Source: Ruminococcus sp. YE71
GTDB lineage: Bacteria; Bacillota; Clostridia; Oscillospirales; Ruminococcaceae
DNA: 43,452 nt
Assembly: GCF_900119155.1 (NCBI RefSeq)
Contig: NZ_FPIR01000025.1
Span: 1-43,452, forward strand
Direction of reading: 5' to 3'
The translations under genes and the position numbers were made by a program. The stretch's first letter is position 1. Every line of letters starts with the position of its first letter. The notes beneath the pieces are model-generated. The model was given only the letters and a program-made list of their open reading frames with translations, was not told the origin of the DNA and ran no database searches. This document shows, one piece after another, positions 1 through 8,024 of the stretch.

Positions 1-39
1 CTGTTCGGAGCGGCTGGGGGAAGATAGTGAGGTGAGAGC

Positions 40-378
40 ATGACTGCGATCGATAAGCTGCTGAAAAAGATAAACCTTGAATACGAATCCATGCGTGAAA
101 TCTGGTGGGACATGACAGCCGATGAGCTGATTGAGAACGCCGAACAGATAGCAGCCGTCAAGTTCATCAGAACGAATATTGAATCCTGTATTCTCGATGA
201 TGCGGCTGACTATCTGCTCAGTTTCAAGAATCCGCTGGAGGTGCTGATGGGCACTCTTGCCAGCCGCTACGACCCGATGGATATAGCGGCAAGAGAAACA
301 TTCAGCGAAATGCTCCGTGAGATTTATGACAAGCATGATCTCGATTCGGATTTTGAGACAGGTATGAAAATGGAGTAA
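40..378 (+). CDS. Small conjugative-element protein, DUF3848-like
   Basis: A 112-aa acidic, mostly helical protein with no signal peptide or membrane segment. Its N-terminal half (a Leu/Lys helix, then an IWWDMTADELIENAEQI stretch) resembles the DUF3848 family of Clostridial conjugative elements; that assignment is from memory and tentative. The ATG at 40 follows a GAGGTGAGAG ribosome site. The next two genes follow closely on the same strand, and the third encodes a membrane protein typical of conjugative transfer regions, so this is probably the surviving tail of a transfer operon entering from the left edge. No biochemical function is claimed. Confidence 0.6.
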   Translation: MTAIDKLLKKINLEYESMREIWWDMTADELIENAEQIAAVKFIRTNIESCILDDAADYLLSFKNPLEVLMGTLASRYDPMDIAARETFSEMLREIYDKHDLDSDFETGMKME

Positions 379-392
379 GGAGGCATGATAGC

Positions 393-590
393 TTGACAAA
401 ATACGGAATATGGAAAACTCGCTACACGCAGAATGTGGCATTGGTATTTGAGGATTGGGTGCGTCAGAACGGCGTACCCGTTTTGTTTTCTACGGAGTAT
501 GCGGCACTTGAATACAAGCATGGAGAGGAAATGAAGGTCTGCAATGATAATATAGAGTTCGAGGTGAGACAGATAGAGGTGCCGGAATGA
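393..590 (+). CDS. Hypothetical 65-aa protein with TTG start
   Basis: A 65-aa soluble protein that I do not recognise. The start is TTG at 393, because the nearby ATG at 384 hits a stop after three codons; a good AAGGAGG site (about 377-383) sits at a suitable distance. The end overlaps the next gene by four bases (ATGA), a strong sign of translational coupling. It belongs to the same transfer-type operon as its neighbours. Confidence 0.55.
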   Translation: MTKYGIWKTRYTQNVALVFEDWVRQNGVPVLFSTEYAALEYKHGEEMKVCNDNIEFEVRQIEVPE

Positions 591-1519
591 GTGCGAAGCT
601 GATTAAGATCCTCGTCATGATACTCTCTGACGAAAAGCTGAGGAAGAAGCTAATAATTCTTGTGCTGAGTATTGCGTTCGGGTTTATTTATCTGCTCTGC
701 CTGCCGGTCATTGTGTTTTCAAATCTCGGCTCGGTCAATCTTGGAACTGCGGATATTGACCTGTCACAGCTCACTGAGGACAATTTCATAGCGAGTCTCG
801 ACAGCGAGCAGGCGGCAGAACTTGACGCACTGAAGTCCGCCGGAGGCAGTATCGAAGCGGAGATGGCTGCGCTCGGGATAGCCGACCAGACGATCAAGGC
901 ACAGCTTATCTATGTGTCTTTTTTTGATAACGTGGATGATTTTAATGCCAACAGTTATGCAAATCTGTTCAAGACTGCGCCTGACGATGCCGCCCTCATC
1001 GACAGCATAAACCAGAACTATGGTCTGGAAATAAGTTACGATTACTTCATGCACACCTACACTTTTGTGATGAACAACACGATAAATCCGTATATGTTCA
1101 GTGACCCCACGACTAAGAACGCTGCTGATTTGGCGGCGTGGGCGAACAATGCGTATGTGTCGGGTTGGGGTTACAAGGCAGGTTTTACCGGTCAGAAGGA
1201 TACAGAAAAGCAGCTGCGCTACTGTGATAATGCAGGTATGATGATTGGCTATCTGAATTATATTTCAGACAGCAAGACGTTTGGAAATGCTTACGATACG
1301 CTGACTTTTACCGAACAAGGCGACCTTTCCACGATGCCGGAAGGCGTATTCGGAGTGCTGAAACAGGATCATGGCTTCAGAAGATTCCTGTGCAGGGGCA
1401 AAAACAACATCAGAACTGAGTTCCTTTTGCTGGGACTTGCATACAACATAAAGAAGTTTTTTGCTAAGATCTCAGAAAACCGACTTGGAATTTCTCTTTT
1501 TGAACTGAAAACGGCATAA
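587..1519 (+). pseudogene. Chimera: conjugative NlpC/P60-like hydrolase fused to IS1182 transposase tail
   Basis: The first ~248 residues resemble the membrane-anchored cell-wall hydrolase of Clostridial conjugative elements (CwlT/C40 type). There is a charged N-terminal segment with DEKLRKK, one transmembrane helix at about residues 21-45, then an extracellular part with a WANNAYVSGWGYKAG-like motif and a Cys in RYCDNAGM where the catalytic Cys of the C40 domain would be. At MPEG the sequence changes to EGVFGVLKQDHGFRRFL, a classic IS1182-family transposase C-terminus, which runs to the stop at 1519. The His-containing half of the hydrolase is therefore lost and the protein should be inactive. 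The two families share E-G-V at the seam, which suggests recombination at short homology. An open frame is kept across the join. Confidence 0.7.
1340..1519 (+). mobile_element. IS1182-family transposase 3' fragment
   Basis: About 60 codons encode the C-terminal segment seen in IS1182-type DDE transposases: FGVLKQDHGFRRF, an RGK-N-E-hydrophobic stretch, LAYNIKKFFAKI and a basic tail. The catalytic domain is absent. The fragment is read in frame with the upstream hydrolase gene. It marks a deletion or one-ended insertion that removed the rest of the conjugative element between here and the pectin locus. Confidence 0.65.
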
Positions 1520-1535
1520 AAACCAGCAGAACATA

Positions 1536-1576
1536 ACACCCCCGAGTCCTCTTTTTTGAAGAGGGCTTGGGGGTGT
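1536..1576. terminator. Strong hairpin after the IS1182 remnant
   Basis: ACACCCCCGAGTCCTCTT pairs with AAGAGGGCTTGGGGGTGT across a short TTTTG-type loop, with one or two mismatches. No clear T-run follows on the plus strand. It may be the transposase terminator or part of the IS end. Confidence 0.5.
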
Positions 1577-1707
1577 GCGCACTGAAACAGCTTATTTCAC
1601 CAGTTAATATATTTTTTTACTCTGATGTTCGGATATGGTTAGAGGGTGCTGCGGTTGCAACAGCCTCTTTGTCTTTACTGATATTCAGTCATACTGTTCT
1701 TGTCATA

Positions 1708-4377
1708 TCACATGACAACGACAGTAACCGCATTCTTGATAGCGTTTGCAACGTCCCAGGTGCCGTTTACTCTTGCGGCGATGGCTACCTTGTAGGTCTT
1801 GCCCGGGGTCATGTTCTTGGGAGTGGTGAAGGTTGTGTCGGTCAGGCTCTGGGTCTGGATCTTCCACTTGCCTGCAATGTATGCCGCTATACCGTATCTG
1901 TCAGCGCCCTCAACTTTGTCCCATGTGAATCTTATCTGATGAGAGGTGGAATTTGTCACTACATTTATATTCTTGGGATATGTTTCGCCATTGGGCTGGG
2001 GATCCGGCTGAGGATCGGGCTCTGTGGCCTTTTTGTATACAGGCTCTAACACGTAGCTCGATTCGCTTCCGTCTGATTTTACGAGAGCGTAGCTGCCGTC
2101 TGCGTTGCACTTTATTGTGTAAGTGCCTGTCTTGCCGTCCTCTTCGGTGAGACTGTATCTGCCGTCATCCAGGCGCTTTACTGTGCGATTTCCCGTCAAC
2201 TTGCCGTCGGTTACGCGGCGGAAGCTGTATAAACCGTCATTGATCGCGGGGTGTACCGGCGTTACCGTGAACAGCTGGCAGTCGTAGGTATTGTAGGGAT
2301 ACTGTGCGATGTTGCCGCCGTTTTCCGTTGACCACTCGAACACATCCAGCGAGCTCTTGCCGCCCGAGCACTTTGTAAGGAAAGCGTAATAGCCGTTGTT
2401 CTCGACTACCTTGAACAGCTGTGTATCAGCACCCGTATAGGTCGCCAGCTCGGCGTTTGCACCATCAGCAGAGGAAGTCACGGTGATAACCTTTGTTTCG
2501 TCGCCGACAGATGCTATACGGCACCAGCCGTCGTTCTCGGCGATTATACGGAACTGCTGTGCGAAGCAGCCGTTAGCCTCCCACTGCTGTATATTGGTAC
2601 CGCTCGCAGTCTTGCCTTCGGGAAGGTCAAGTGAAAGACCGCTGTTCTTGTTGGCGATGAAATAGCTTACGCCCGAGAGAAGGTTCGTGCCGCTGATCTT
2701 CAGAGATGCGCCGGGGGCTTCGTTCCTGACGGTATCCCAGTCGAACACGAGGTCGTACTCTGCGTTGGTATAATCACCTGTGTAATCACGGTCGCTGCCA
2801 GTGAACTTGTCATTTTTCGCACCCCATACGGACTGGTTGTTGCTGCCGACCGCGGTGAAGCTCATGACCTTTGTACCCTTTTCGTTCTTGCCTGCGTAGA
2901 AGTGACCCTTGTAGGTCTTGCCGCCGATAACGAGAGTCGCATCGGATGATGAAGAAGACTGCTTCCAGCTTCCGGACGCATCGCCGGAGATGGAACCATC
3001 GGAATTCAGATATATGGTCTTGTAGTTGATGATCTTTCCGTCGGTAGAATTGCCGTGATTGATATACTCATACTTTCCGACGATATCGCTCTCATTGTAG
3101 CCGCCCTTTGAAAGCTTGTCGCCCGCATACTCAAAAGGTGTAACAACAGGCCAGCCGTCTGCATTGAAATACATCTGATGTACACGCACCTGATGGCCTT
3201 CGCCGCCGTCATCGAATCTTGCGTGGTAGAAGAGGTACCACTGTCCGTCATCGTCGCGGAGAACGGAATTATGTCCGCAAGCCATATATGCGCGGTCGAG
3301 GGTAGAGAACTTGTAGTTGCCCATGACTTTGAGTCCTACGGAATCGAGATTGGTGTTTGCATTCAGCACAGCCTGATTGCCTGCGGGATCTACAAAAGGT
3401 CCGAGAGGTGACTTCGAGCGGGATACGCGCATATTGTATCCGCCTGTCGAGGTAAGTCCGCCATAGGTCGTCCAGAGGTAGTAGTAGCCTGTGTCGGCAT
3501 TGTATTCTATGAACGGACCCTCGCCTGATTTGTAGTAGCCGCCTGCGATCTTTGTGCCGAAATAGCTGTCTACCATTCTTCCGTCAGATGTAGTACCCGT
3601 CTTGGGGTGGATAACACGTCCTGTCTTGGGGTTGATCTCAAGAGTGAATATACCGCCCGACCATGAGCCGTAGGTCATGTACATCTTTCCGTCTGTGCCG
3701 TAATAGATAGTAGGATCTATGGCGTTCGGGAACAGATAGTTATTGAAATCGTGATTGCTGAACCAGTTGTTGTTGTAAGTGACCTCGCCCTTTGAGATCA
3801 GCTCATCGATGTTGGTGGTCGTGTATTTGCGGTTTACACGCTTTGTGTTGCTGGTAACATAGCTGTCATTGTCATAGAAGCCTGAGTAGATAAGCGTATC
3901 ACCGAAGGTGTAAGGCCCCTTTACGGTCTTTGACCACGCGTAGCATATTACCGAGCGCTTGTAGGTCGAGCTGGTGCAGAAGTACATAACATATGCACCC
4001 TTTGTGCCGTCCTTGCACTGGAAATCAGGGTTCCATATTACATCGGGAGCCCATACAGCAAATCCGCCTGCACAGTCTTCGAGATCCTCGCCCGACCATG
4101 CAAATGCTTTTTTGAGATTATCCGATAGATTTCCGAACTCTACATTGTTGGTCCTTGCGTAACCGTTTGTAAAGCGATCCCAGTCAATGAGATTACTAGA
4201 CTGCGCCGCGTCGATATGCGAGCCGAATACGTAGTACATACCGTTTGTCTTGATGATAGACGGGTCATGGACGGATACCCTCCGCCCTGCTGCGTCGGCG
4301 CTGATACTGTTGATGCCGATGCTCGAGATACCGAGACCAATTGCGAGCAGCGCCGCGCCGATCCTTTGTTTCTTCAT
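1708..4377 (-). CDS. Secreted GH43 endo-arabinanase (Abn2-like) with RICIN and FN3-like modules
   Basis: Predicted extracellular endo-1,5-alpha-L-arabinanase acting on pectic arabinan. The ATG at 4377 is preferred over the in-frame ATG at 4407, because an AGGAGG site lies just upstream and the protein then starts with a textbook signal peptide ending near ADAAG. Order in the 889-aa product: signal peptide; five-bladed GH43 domain (~30-440) with the base Asp in HDPSI (~38), the second Asp in AIDPTIYYG (~220) and the acid Glu in GEGPFIEYN (~286); a C-terminal beta domain like that of Bacillus Abn2 (~450-555); a RICIN/CBM13-like trefoil with QxF/QxW motifs (~560-710); a DPQPDPQP linker; and an FN3-like domain at the end. 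Unlike the other two enzymes of the locus it has no dockerin, so it may be free or bound through its C-terminal module. Confidence 0.88.
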   Translation of the reverse strand: MKKQRIGAALLAIGLGISSIGINSISADAAGRRVSVHDPSIIKTNGMYYVFGSHIDAAQSSNLIDWDRFTNGYARTNNVEFGNLSDNLKKAFAWSGEDLEDCAGGFAVWAPDVIWNPDFQCKDGTKGAYVMYFCTSSTYKRSVICYAWSKTVKGPYTFGDTLIYSGFYDNDSYVTSNTKRVNRKYTTTNIDELISKGEVTYNNNWFSNHDFNNYLFPNAIDPTIYYGTDGKMYMTYGSWSGGIFTLEINPKTGRVIHPKTGTTSDGRMVDSYFGTKIAGGYYKSGEGPFIEYNADTGYYYLWTTYGGLTSTGGYNMRVSRSKSPLGPFVDPAGNQAVLNANTNLDSVGLKVMGNYKFSTLDRAYMACGHNSVLRDDDGQWYLFYHARFDDGGEGHQVRVHQMYFNADGWPVVTPFEYAGDKLSKGGYNESDIVGKYEYINHGNSTDGKIINYKTIYLNSDGSISGDASGSWKQSSSSSDATLVIGGKTYKGHFYAGKNEKGTKVMSFTAVGSNNQSVWGAKNDKFTGSDRDYTGDYTNAEYDLVFDWDTVRNEAPGASLKISGTNLLSGVSYFIANKNSGLSLDLPEGKTASGTNIQQWEANGCFAQQFRIIAENDGWCRIASVGDETKVITVTSSADGANAELATYTGADTQLFKVVENNGYYAFLTKCSGGKSSLDVFEWSTENGGNIAQYPYNTYDCQLFTVTPVHPAINDGLYSFRRVTDGKLTGNRTVKRLDDGRYSLTEEDGKTGTYTIKCNADGSYALVKSDGSESSYVLEPVYKKATEPDPQPDPQPNGETYPKNINVVTNSTSHQIRFTWDKVEGADRYGIAAYIAGKWKIQTQSLTDTTFTTPKNMTPGKTYKVAIAARVNGTWDVANAIKNAVTVVVM

Positions 4378-4435
4378 AGTGATTCCTCCTGTTGTAATGT
4401 TGAGCATACTGATGTACGAATATCCTATTGAAGTT

Positions 4436-4464
4436 ATTATATCATATTGATATACTGTTTGGAA
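4436..4464 (-). promoter_or_regulatory. Promoter of the arabinanase gene
   Basis: On the minus strand, TATAAT (4441-4436) is preceded at 17 bp by the poor -35 hexamer TTCCAA (4464-4459). It lies about 60 bp upstream of the chosen start. The weak -35 would fit dependence on an activator such as the AraC proteins of this locus (inference). Confidence 0.5.
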
Positions 4465-4522
4465 ATGACGTAATTTATCATTTTTCTGACCTTTTATCGC
4501 AAAAATGAACTGTAAAAACCAT

Positions 4523-4730
4523 GACCACCACTGAAGTGGTGGTCTGCTCTGCCCCTAAAAAGTGGGTATTGAATCATTATATAGCATTGCTTGCACTACT
4601 ACCCATAAACGGTCTATACTTCTTTCAGCCAAGGATCATAGTTTGCTTCATGGCTTCGCCAGTTGTTTCCCTTCGGGTGCGCTCATGCTAAAGCTTTTTA
4701 ATTTCTCCGGCAGAAGCGGGGGGAATCTAC
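4523..4730 (-). mobile_element. IS200/IS605-type right-end relic (possible TnpB tail and omega-RNA scaffold)
   Basis: No gene fits this gap. Read on the minus strand it holds a short frame ending IPPASAGEIKKL-stop (4726-4688), which could be the last codons of a tnpB. It is followed by small GC hairpins (CCCGAAGGG, GGCGAAGCC), a TGATTCAAT sequence, and a perfect 10-bp stem GACCACCACT/AGTGGTGGTC (4544-4523) followed by a short T-run. That order resembles the end of IS605 elements, where tnpB overlaps its guide RNA. The transposase body is missing, so this is at most a solo end. The assignment rests on layout and remembered similarity. Confidence 0.45.
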
Positions 4731-4743
4731 GCTAAAGCTAAAA

Positions 4744-4786
4744 ATCAAACAAGGCGAAACAGTTCATTTCCGTTCCGCCTTGATTT
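4744..4786 (-). terminator. Terminator of the pectate lyase gene
   Basis: On the minus strand, ATCAAGGCGGAAC pairs with GTTTCGCCTTGTTTGAT-type sequence and runs into TTTTT at 4744-4740. It begins about 10 bp after the stop of the lyase gene, so it ends that transcript before the arabinanase. Confidence 0.7.
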
Positions 4787-4795
4787 GCTTATGTA

Positions 4796-7700
4796 TCAGC
4801 TTTTAAGTTTTTTTGATATGCTGAGTCCGATCTCTTTAGTCTGCTCTGCTATCATGGAGGCTATCTTTGAAGCTCCCGCATTGCTCAGATGAGTATTGTC
4901 GATAACAGTATGTGCTGTATCGGTGTAGCAGTGCAGTTTTGCAGTTTCCGAAGCACCGCCTGCATTGTACAGATTTGTATAAAGCTGTGTAGTAAGTGTA
5001 GTCATGTCGATAACGGCAACATCAAAGGTCTCGCCAAGCTGTATCATTGCCTGCTGATAAGGGGTGTGCTGCTGATAATTTGCCTGACCGTCAGAAGCAC
5101 GTCGTGTTATCGGCGTTACCAGAACAGGGACTGCACCCTTGTTTTTGGCAAGGTTTACGTAGTATGCCATAAGTATATACTCATAGGAATATCTTCCTTG
5201 ACTGTCCTTGCCGTTATTGTCGAGGTTACTCCAGTCAAGACCTGTGTATGTGCCGAGCCCGGGATACTGGCTCTCATCGGTCTTTTCATCGTTGTGTCCG
5301 AACTGAATGAACAGATAATCGCCTTTGCCGATAGAATTCTTCAGAGTCTGATAATTCTGCTCGGTAAGAAAGCTGCGTGAGCTTCTGCCGGACAGTGCAA
5401 GATTGTGAACATTCACACCGCTGAACTGCTCTGCGAGCTTCATTCCCCAGCCGTAACGATCGTAGGAAGTGCTGTAATTGTCTTCATAATTGCAGACGGT
5501 GGAATCTCCCACAAGGTAAACATTGCCCGAGAACACAAATCCGTCGGGTTCATATTCGCACTGTGTTTCAGCCGGTGGTGTGGTTTCATTTCCGGGCATC
5601 GTGGGTGCTGCTGAGTTGTTGATGCTGTCAAGCTGACGGCGCATATCGACAAGGTCTGATATGTTCAGACAGGTATCAAAGTTTATGTCGGCAGAAAGCT
5701 CATCCACAAGAGTGTCTGCCCCTACAAGATAACGGTGAAGATTATTAAGGTCGTCCTCATTGAACTTCCCGTCCTTGTTTACGTCTCCGATGTGACGTGC
5801 TGCTAAAACGGTATAATTTATACAGGATGCGGACTGTCCATTAGTACCGAGCGTAACTGTCTCGCCCTGACGTACACAACGGCTGTAAACATTAAAGATA
5901 ACAGAGTTGCTTGCTGACATCTGCATCGGGGTCTTTTGCCAGTCTTTCAGCCAATTTGGGATATTTTCAACTCTTGAATCGAGTGCGACATACACTGTCA
6001 TATTTCCGGCGGCAGTAAACACAGCCTGACTTCCCTCGACATTTTTTCCATCGCAGTTTGTCTGTATAAGCTCAGCACCTTTCAGGAAATCGGGAACAGA
6101 ATAGTAGGTGAAATCTCTGTCAGTGAACACCTTGTCACCCTCTGCAAAGTTACTCTTTATGCTCCATTCTGCTTCGTTTTCTGTTTTCAGGTCCAGGACC
6201 AGGTTTCCGCTAATGGCAGGAGTTACTACCGGGTCACTCATAGACACGGACGGTGCAACGATGTATGTTGATGTGGGATACCCGCTCTTGTTCAGTGTCG
6301 CATAGGTCATAGTCGAAGCCGACGACTGCGGACCGCTGTACTTCTCGCAGTATGATTTTGCATCTGCTGCGGACTTTGCGGTATAGCTGTAATTTGTATT
6401 CGGTCTCCACGAGCAAGCTGTTGCAGTCTTTGCCGTAAGCGAATAATTCGAGCCTGTAAGTGTAGAGCCTTCCTCAGTATACTGTCCGGGGTACTTTGAT
6501 GAAATATCACTGCTTGAAACGGAATCGTTCACCACCGAGCCTTTTCCTGTTCCGCCGTTGTAGTAATTGTTTTCAGCATAAAGCTTTGAAGCAGTGTAAA
6601 TGGTATAGCCCATATCAAAATTCACGACGTAGTTATTGAACGAATGGAAGTAGCCGTAACGCATGAGCGCAGGCGCACGGGTCACGCATTTGTTGTAGAA
6701 GTTATCCGCAATTGTCACATGAGGCGTACCCTCAAATGCGTTGTAGGCTTCCTGCGTATCTACCGGATAACCGAGCAGAACGCCGTATTCATGCAGACCG
6801 AATTTGCAGTCGGAAATGGTGATGAAATCGGTGTTGTCATTGTCGGTATTGCCCTTGAAATTAAGGAATTTATCCCAGTCGTCAGTATTTGTTGACGCAC
6901 CGTTCACCTTGTCATGACCAACAAAATCAACATGGTCTATCCAGAAATTATATCCGTATGAAAACTCCCAGATATTGTCGTTATTAAGTTCCTTGTCATG
7001 TGAGATCTGGATATTACGGAAAATGAGATCATGTCCCGGTCCGTAATTATTATTATAGGTGTTGAAATAGACATTATACAGCGAATGTGCCGCATAGCTG
7101 CCGGTCACGGTCTTGTTCGGCTGCATATATATTTTTGCATCATTGAAACGGTATCGACCGTTGCTGTCCTTTGTATAACTGCCTGTCTTGCTGATATTTT
7201 GAGTTATGACTATCGTGCAGGGGTCCGTGCTTGTGCAGGCGGCTTTGAGTTCGTCAAAGTTTCTGACCTCAACGGTCTTGCCAAGTGTTCCGCCGATGTT
7301 GCAAGCCTTGACATTACCGTTTGAATCCTTACAATAACCCGAAAATCCCTGCTCGCCGACAGCATTCAGAAGCCATTTCTGCTCGTTCTTACCGCTGTAT
7401 GAAGAAAGAACTATCTTGTTACTGCTGTTTGTAAGCGCAAGAGATGTATTCTCATAATTCACTATCTTAAAGTGCAGGTCGGTACCATAGCTGTCCTTAT
7501 CGACGGGGATAACATACCAATACTGCGACTTTTCATTCTCATTTCCGAAGATAATAGCCGGATTTCCCTCGGATACATTATATCCGTCAGGTGTAAGCAC
7601 TCTGCCCGTACCCATATTGGTTATGCGGTAAAAGCTGCCCTTGCTGTCAGTTCCTGTGTAATCAAAACGCCAGCTTTCGTTAAGGGTGTTTTTCAGTTCG

Positions 7701-7909
7701 GAAGCCACCGCAGCCGATTTGTCATCGTAGCCGGAAATGTTGATATGCCGTGCGTTGTCGTAGGTGCTTATCCGCAGAAGCACCGCCGGATAGTCCGTGG
7801 AAATACCGGCTGCCCCTGCCGGAAGCATCGTATTTGCACAAAGCATAGTTACGATACTTACAATAACACAGACTACTGCCAGTATCTTCAGACTCAATAC
7901 TTTTTTCAT
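4796..7909 (-). CDS. Secreted PL1 pectate lyase - dockerin - CE12 acetylesterase
   Basis: A bifunctional cellulosome-type pectinase: lyase cleavage of homogalacturonan plus deacetylation of pectin or rhamnogalacturonan. The ATG at 7909 follows AGGAGGTACAAT and gives a signal peptide ending near PAGAAG; the in-frame ATG at 7948 is less likely. Order in the 1037-aa protein: RICIN-like trefoil (~45-190); PL1 beta-helix (~215-520) with WIDHVDF, a DFITISDCKF ladder and the catalytic-type RAPALMR; an unnamed beta module (~555-695) shared with the GH43 at 11230; a dockerin (~700-760) with two Ca-binding repeats (DVNKDGKFNEDDL and DINFDTCLNISDL); and an SGNH/CE12 domain (~795 to end) with GDSTVC, GHND and DNTHLS. 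The central dockerin between two catalytic domains is unusual. It has its own promoter and terminator. Confidence 0.9.
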   Translation of the reverse strand: MKKVLSLKILAVVCVIVSIVTMLCANTMLPAGAAGISTDYPAVLLRISTYDNARHINISGYDDKSAAVASELKNTLNESWRFDYTGTDSKGSFYRITNMGTGRVLTPDGYNVSEGNPAIIFGNENEKSQYWYVIPVDKDSYGTDLHFKIVNYENTSLALTNSSNKIVLSSYSGKNEQKWLLNAVGEQGFSGYCKDSNGNVKACNIGGTLGKTVEVRNFDELKAACTSTDPCTIVITQNISKTGSYTKDSNGRYRFNDAKIYMQPNKTVTGSYAAHSLYNVYFNTYNNNYGPGHDLIFRNIQISHDKELNNDNIWEFSYGYNFWIDHVDFVGHDKVNGASTNTDDWDKFLNFKGNTDNDNTDFITISDCKFGLHEYGVLLGYPVDTQEAYNAFEGTPHVTIADNFYNKCVTRAPALMRYGYFHSFNNYVVNFDMGYTIYTASKLYAENNYYNGGTGKGSVVNDSVSSSDISSKYPGQYTEEGSTLTGSNYSLTAKTATACSWRPNTNYSYTAKSAADAKSYCEKYSGPQSSASTMTYATLNKSGYPTSTYIVAPSVSMSDPVVTPAISGNLVLDLKTENEAEWSIKSNFAEGDKVFTDRDFTYYSVPDFLKGAELIQTNCDGKNVEGSQAVFTAAGNMTVYVALDSRVENIPNWLKDWQKTPMQMSASNSVIFNVYSRCVRQGETVTLGTNGQSASCINYTVLAARHIGDVNKDGKFNEDDLNNLHRYLVGADTLVDELSADINFDTCLNISDLVDMRRQLDSINNSAAPTMPGNETTPPAETQCEYEPDGFVFSGNVYLVGDSTVCNYEDNYSTSYDRYGWGMKLAEQFSGVNVHNLALSGRSSRSFLTEQNYQTLKNSIGKGDYLFIQFGHNDEKTDESQYPGLGTYTGLDWSNLDNNGKDSQGRYSYEYILMAYYVNLAKNKGAVPVLVTPITRRASDGQANYQQHTPYQQAMIQLGETFDVAVIDMTTLTTQLYTNLYNAGGASETAKLHCYTDTAHTVIDNTHLSNAGASKIASMIAEQTKEIGLSISKKLKS

Positions 7910-7953
7910 ATTGTACCTCCTGTGATGATTGGGTGTCATTCTCCTCATTTTTG

Positions 7954-7982
7954 ATTATACAACAAATCTGCTATGTTCTCAA
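7954..7982 (-). promoter_or_regulatory. Promoter of the pectate lyase gene
   Basis: On the minus strand, TTGAGA (7982-7977), a 17-bp spacer and a perfect TATAAT (7959-7954), about 45 bp upstream of the start codon at 7909. Confidence 0.65.
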
Positions 7983-8024
7983 TGCAATATTCAATCCAAA
8001 AAGTGGCTTTTTCGGTCAAAAAGA

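Noticed and set aside
1567-2049. Long plus-strand open frames across the arabinanase, lyase and regulator genes (also 4889-5380, 7472-7954, 9273-10370)
   Set aside because: They run antisense to genes with clear domains, lack good ribosome sites and have no recognisable protein motifs.
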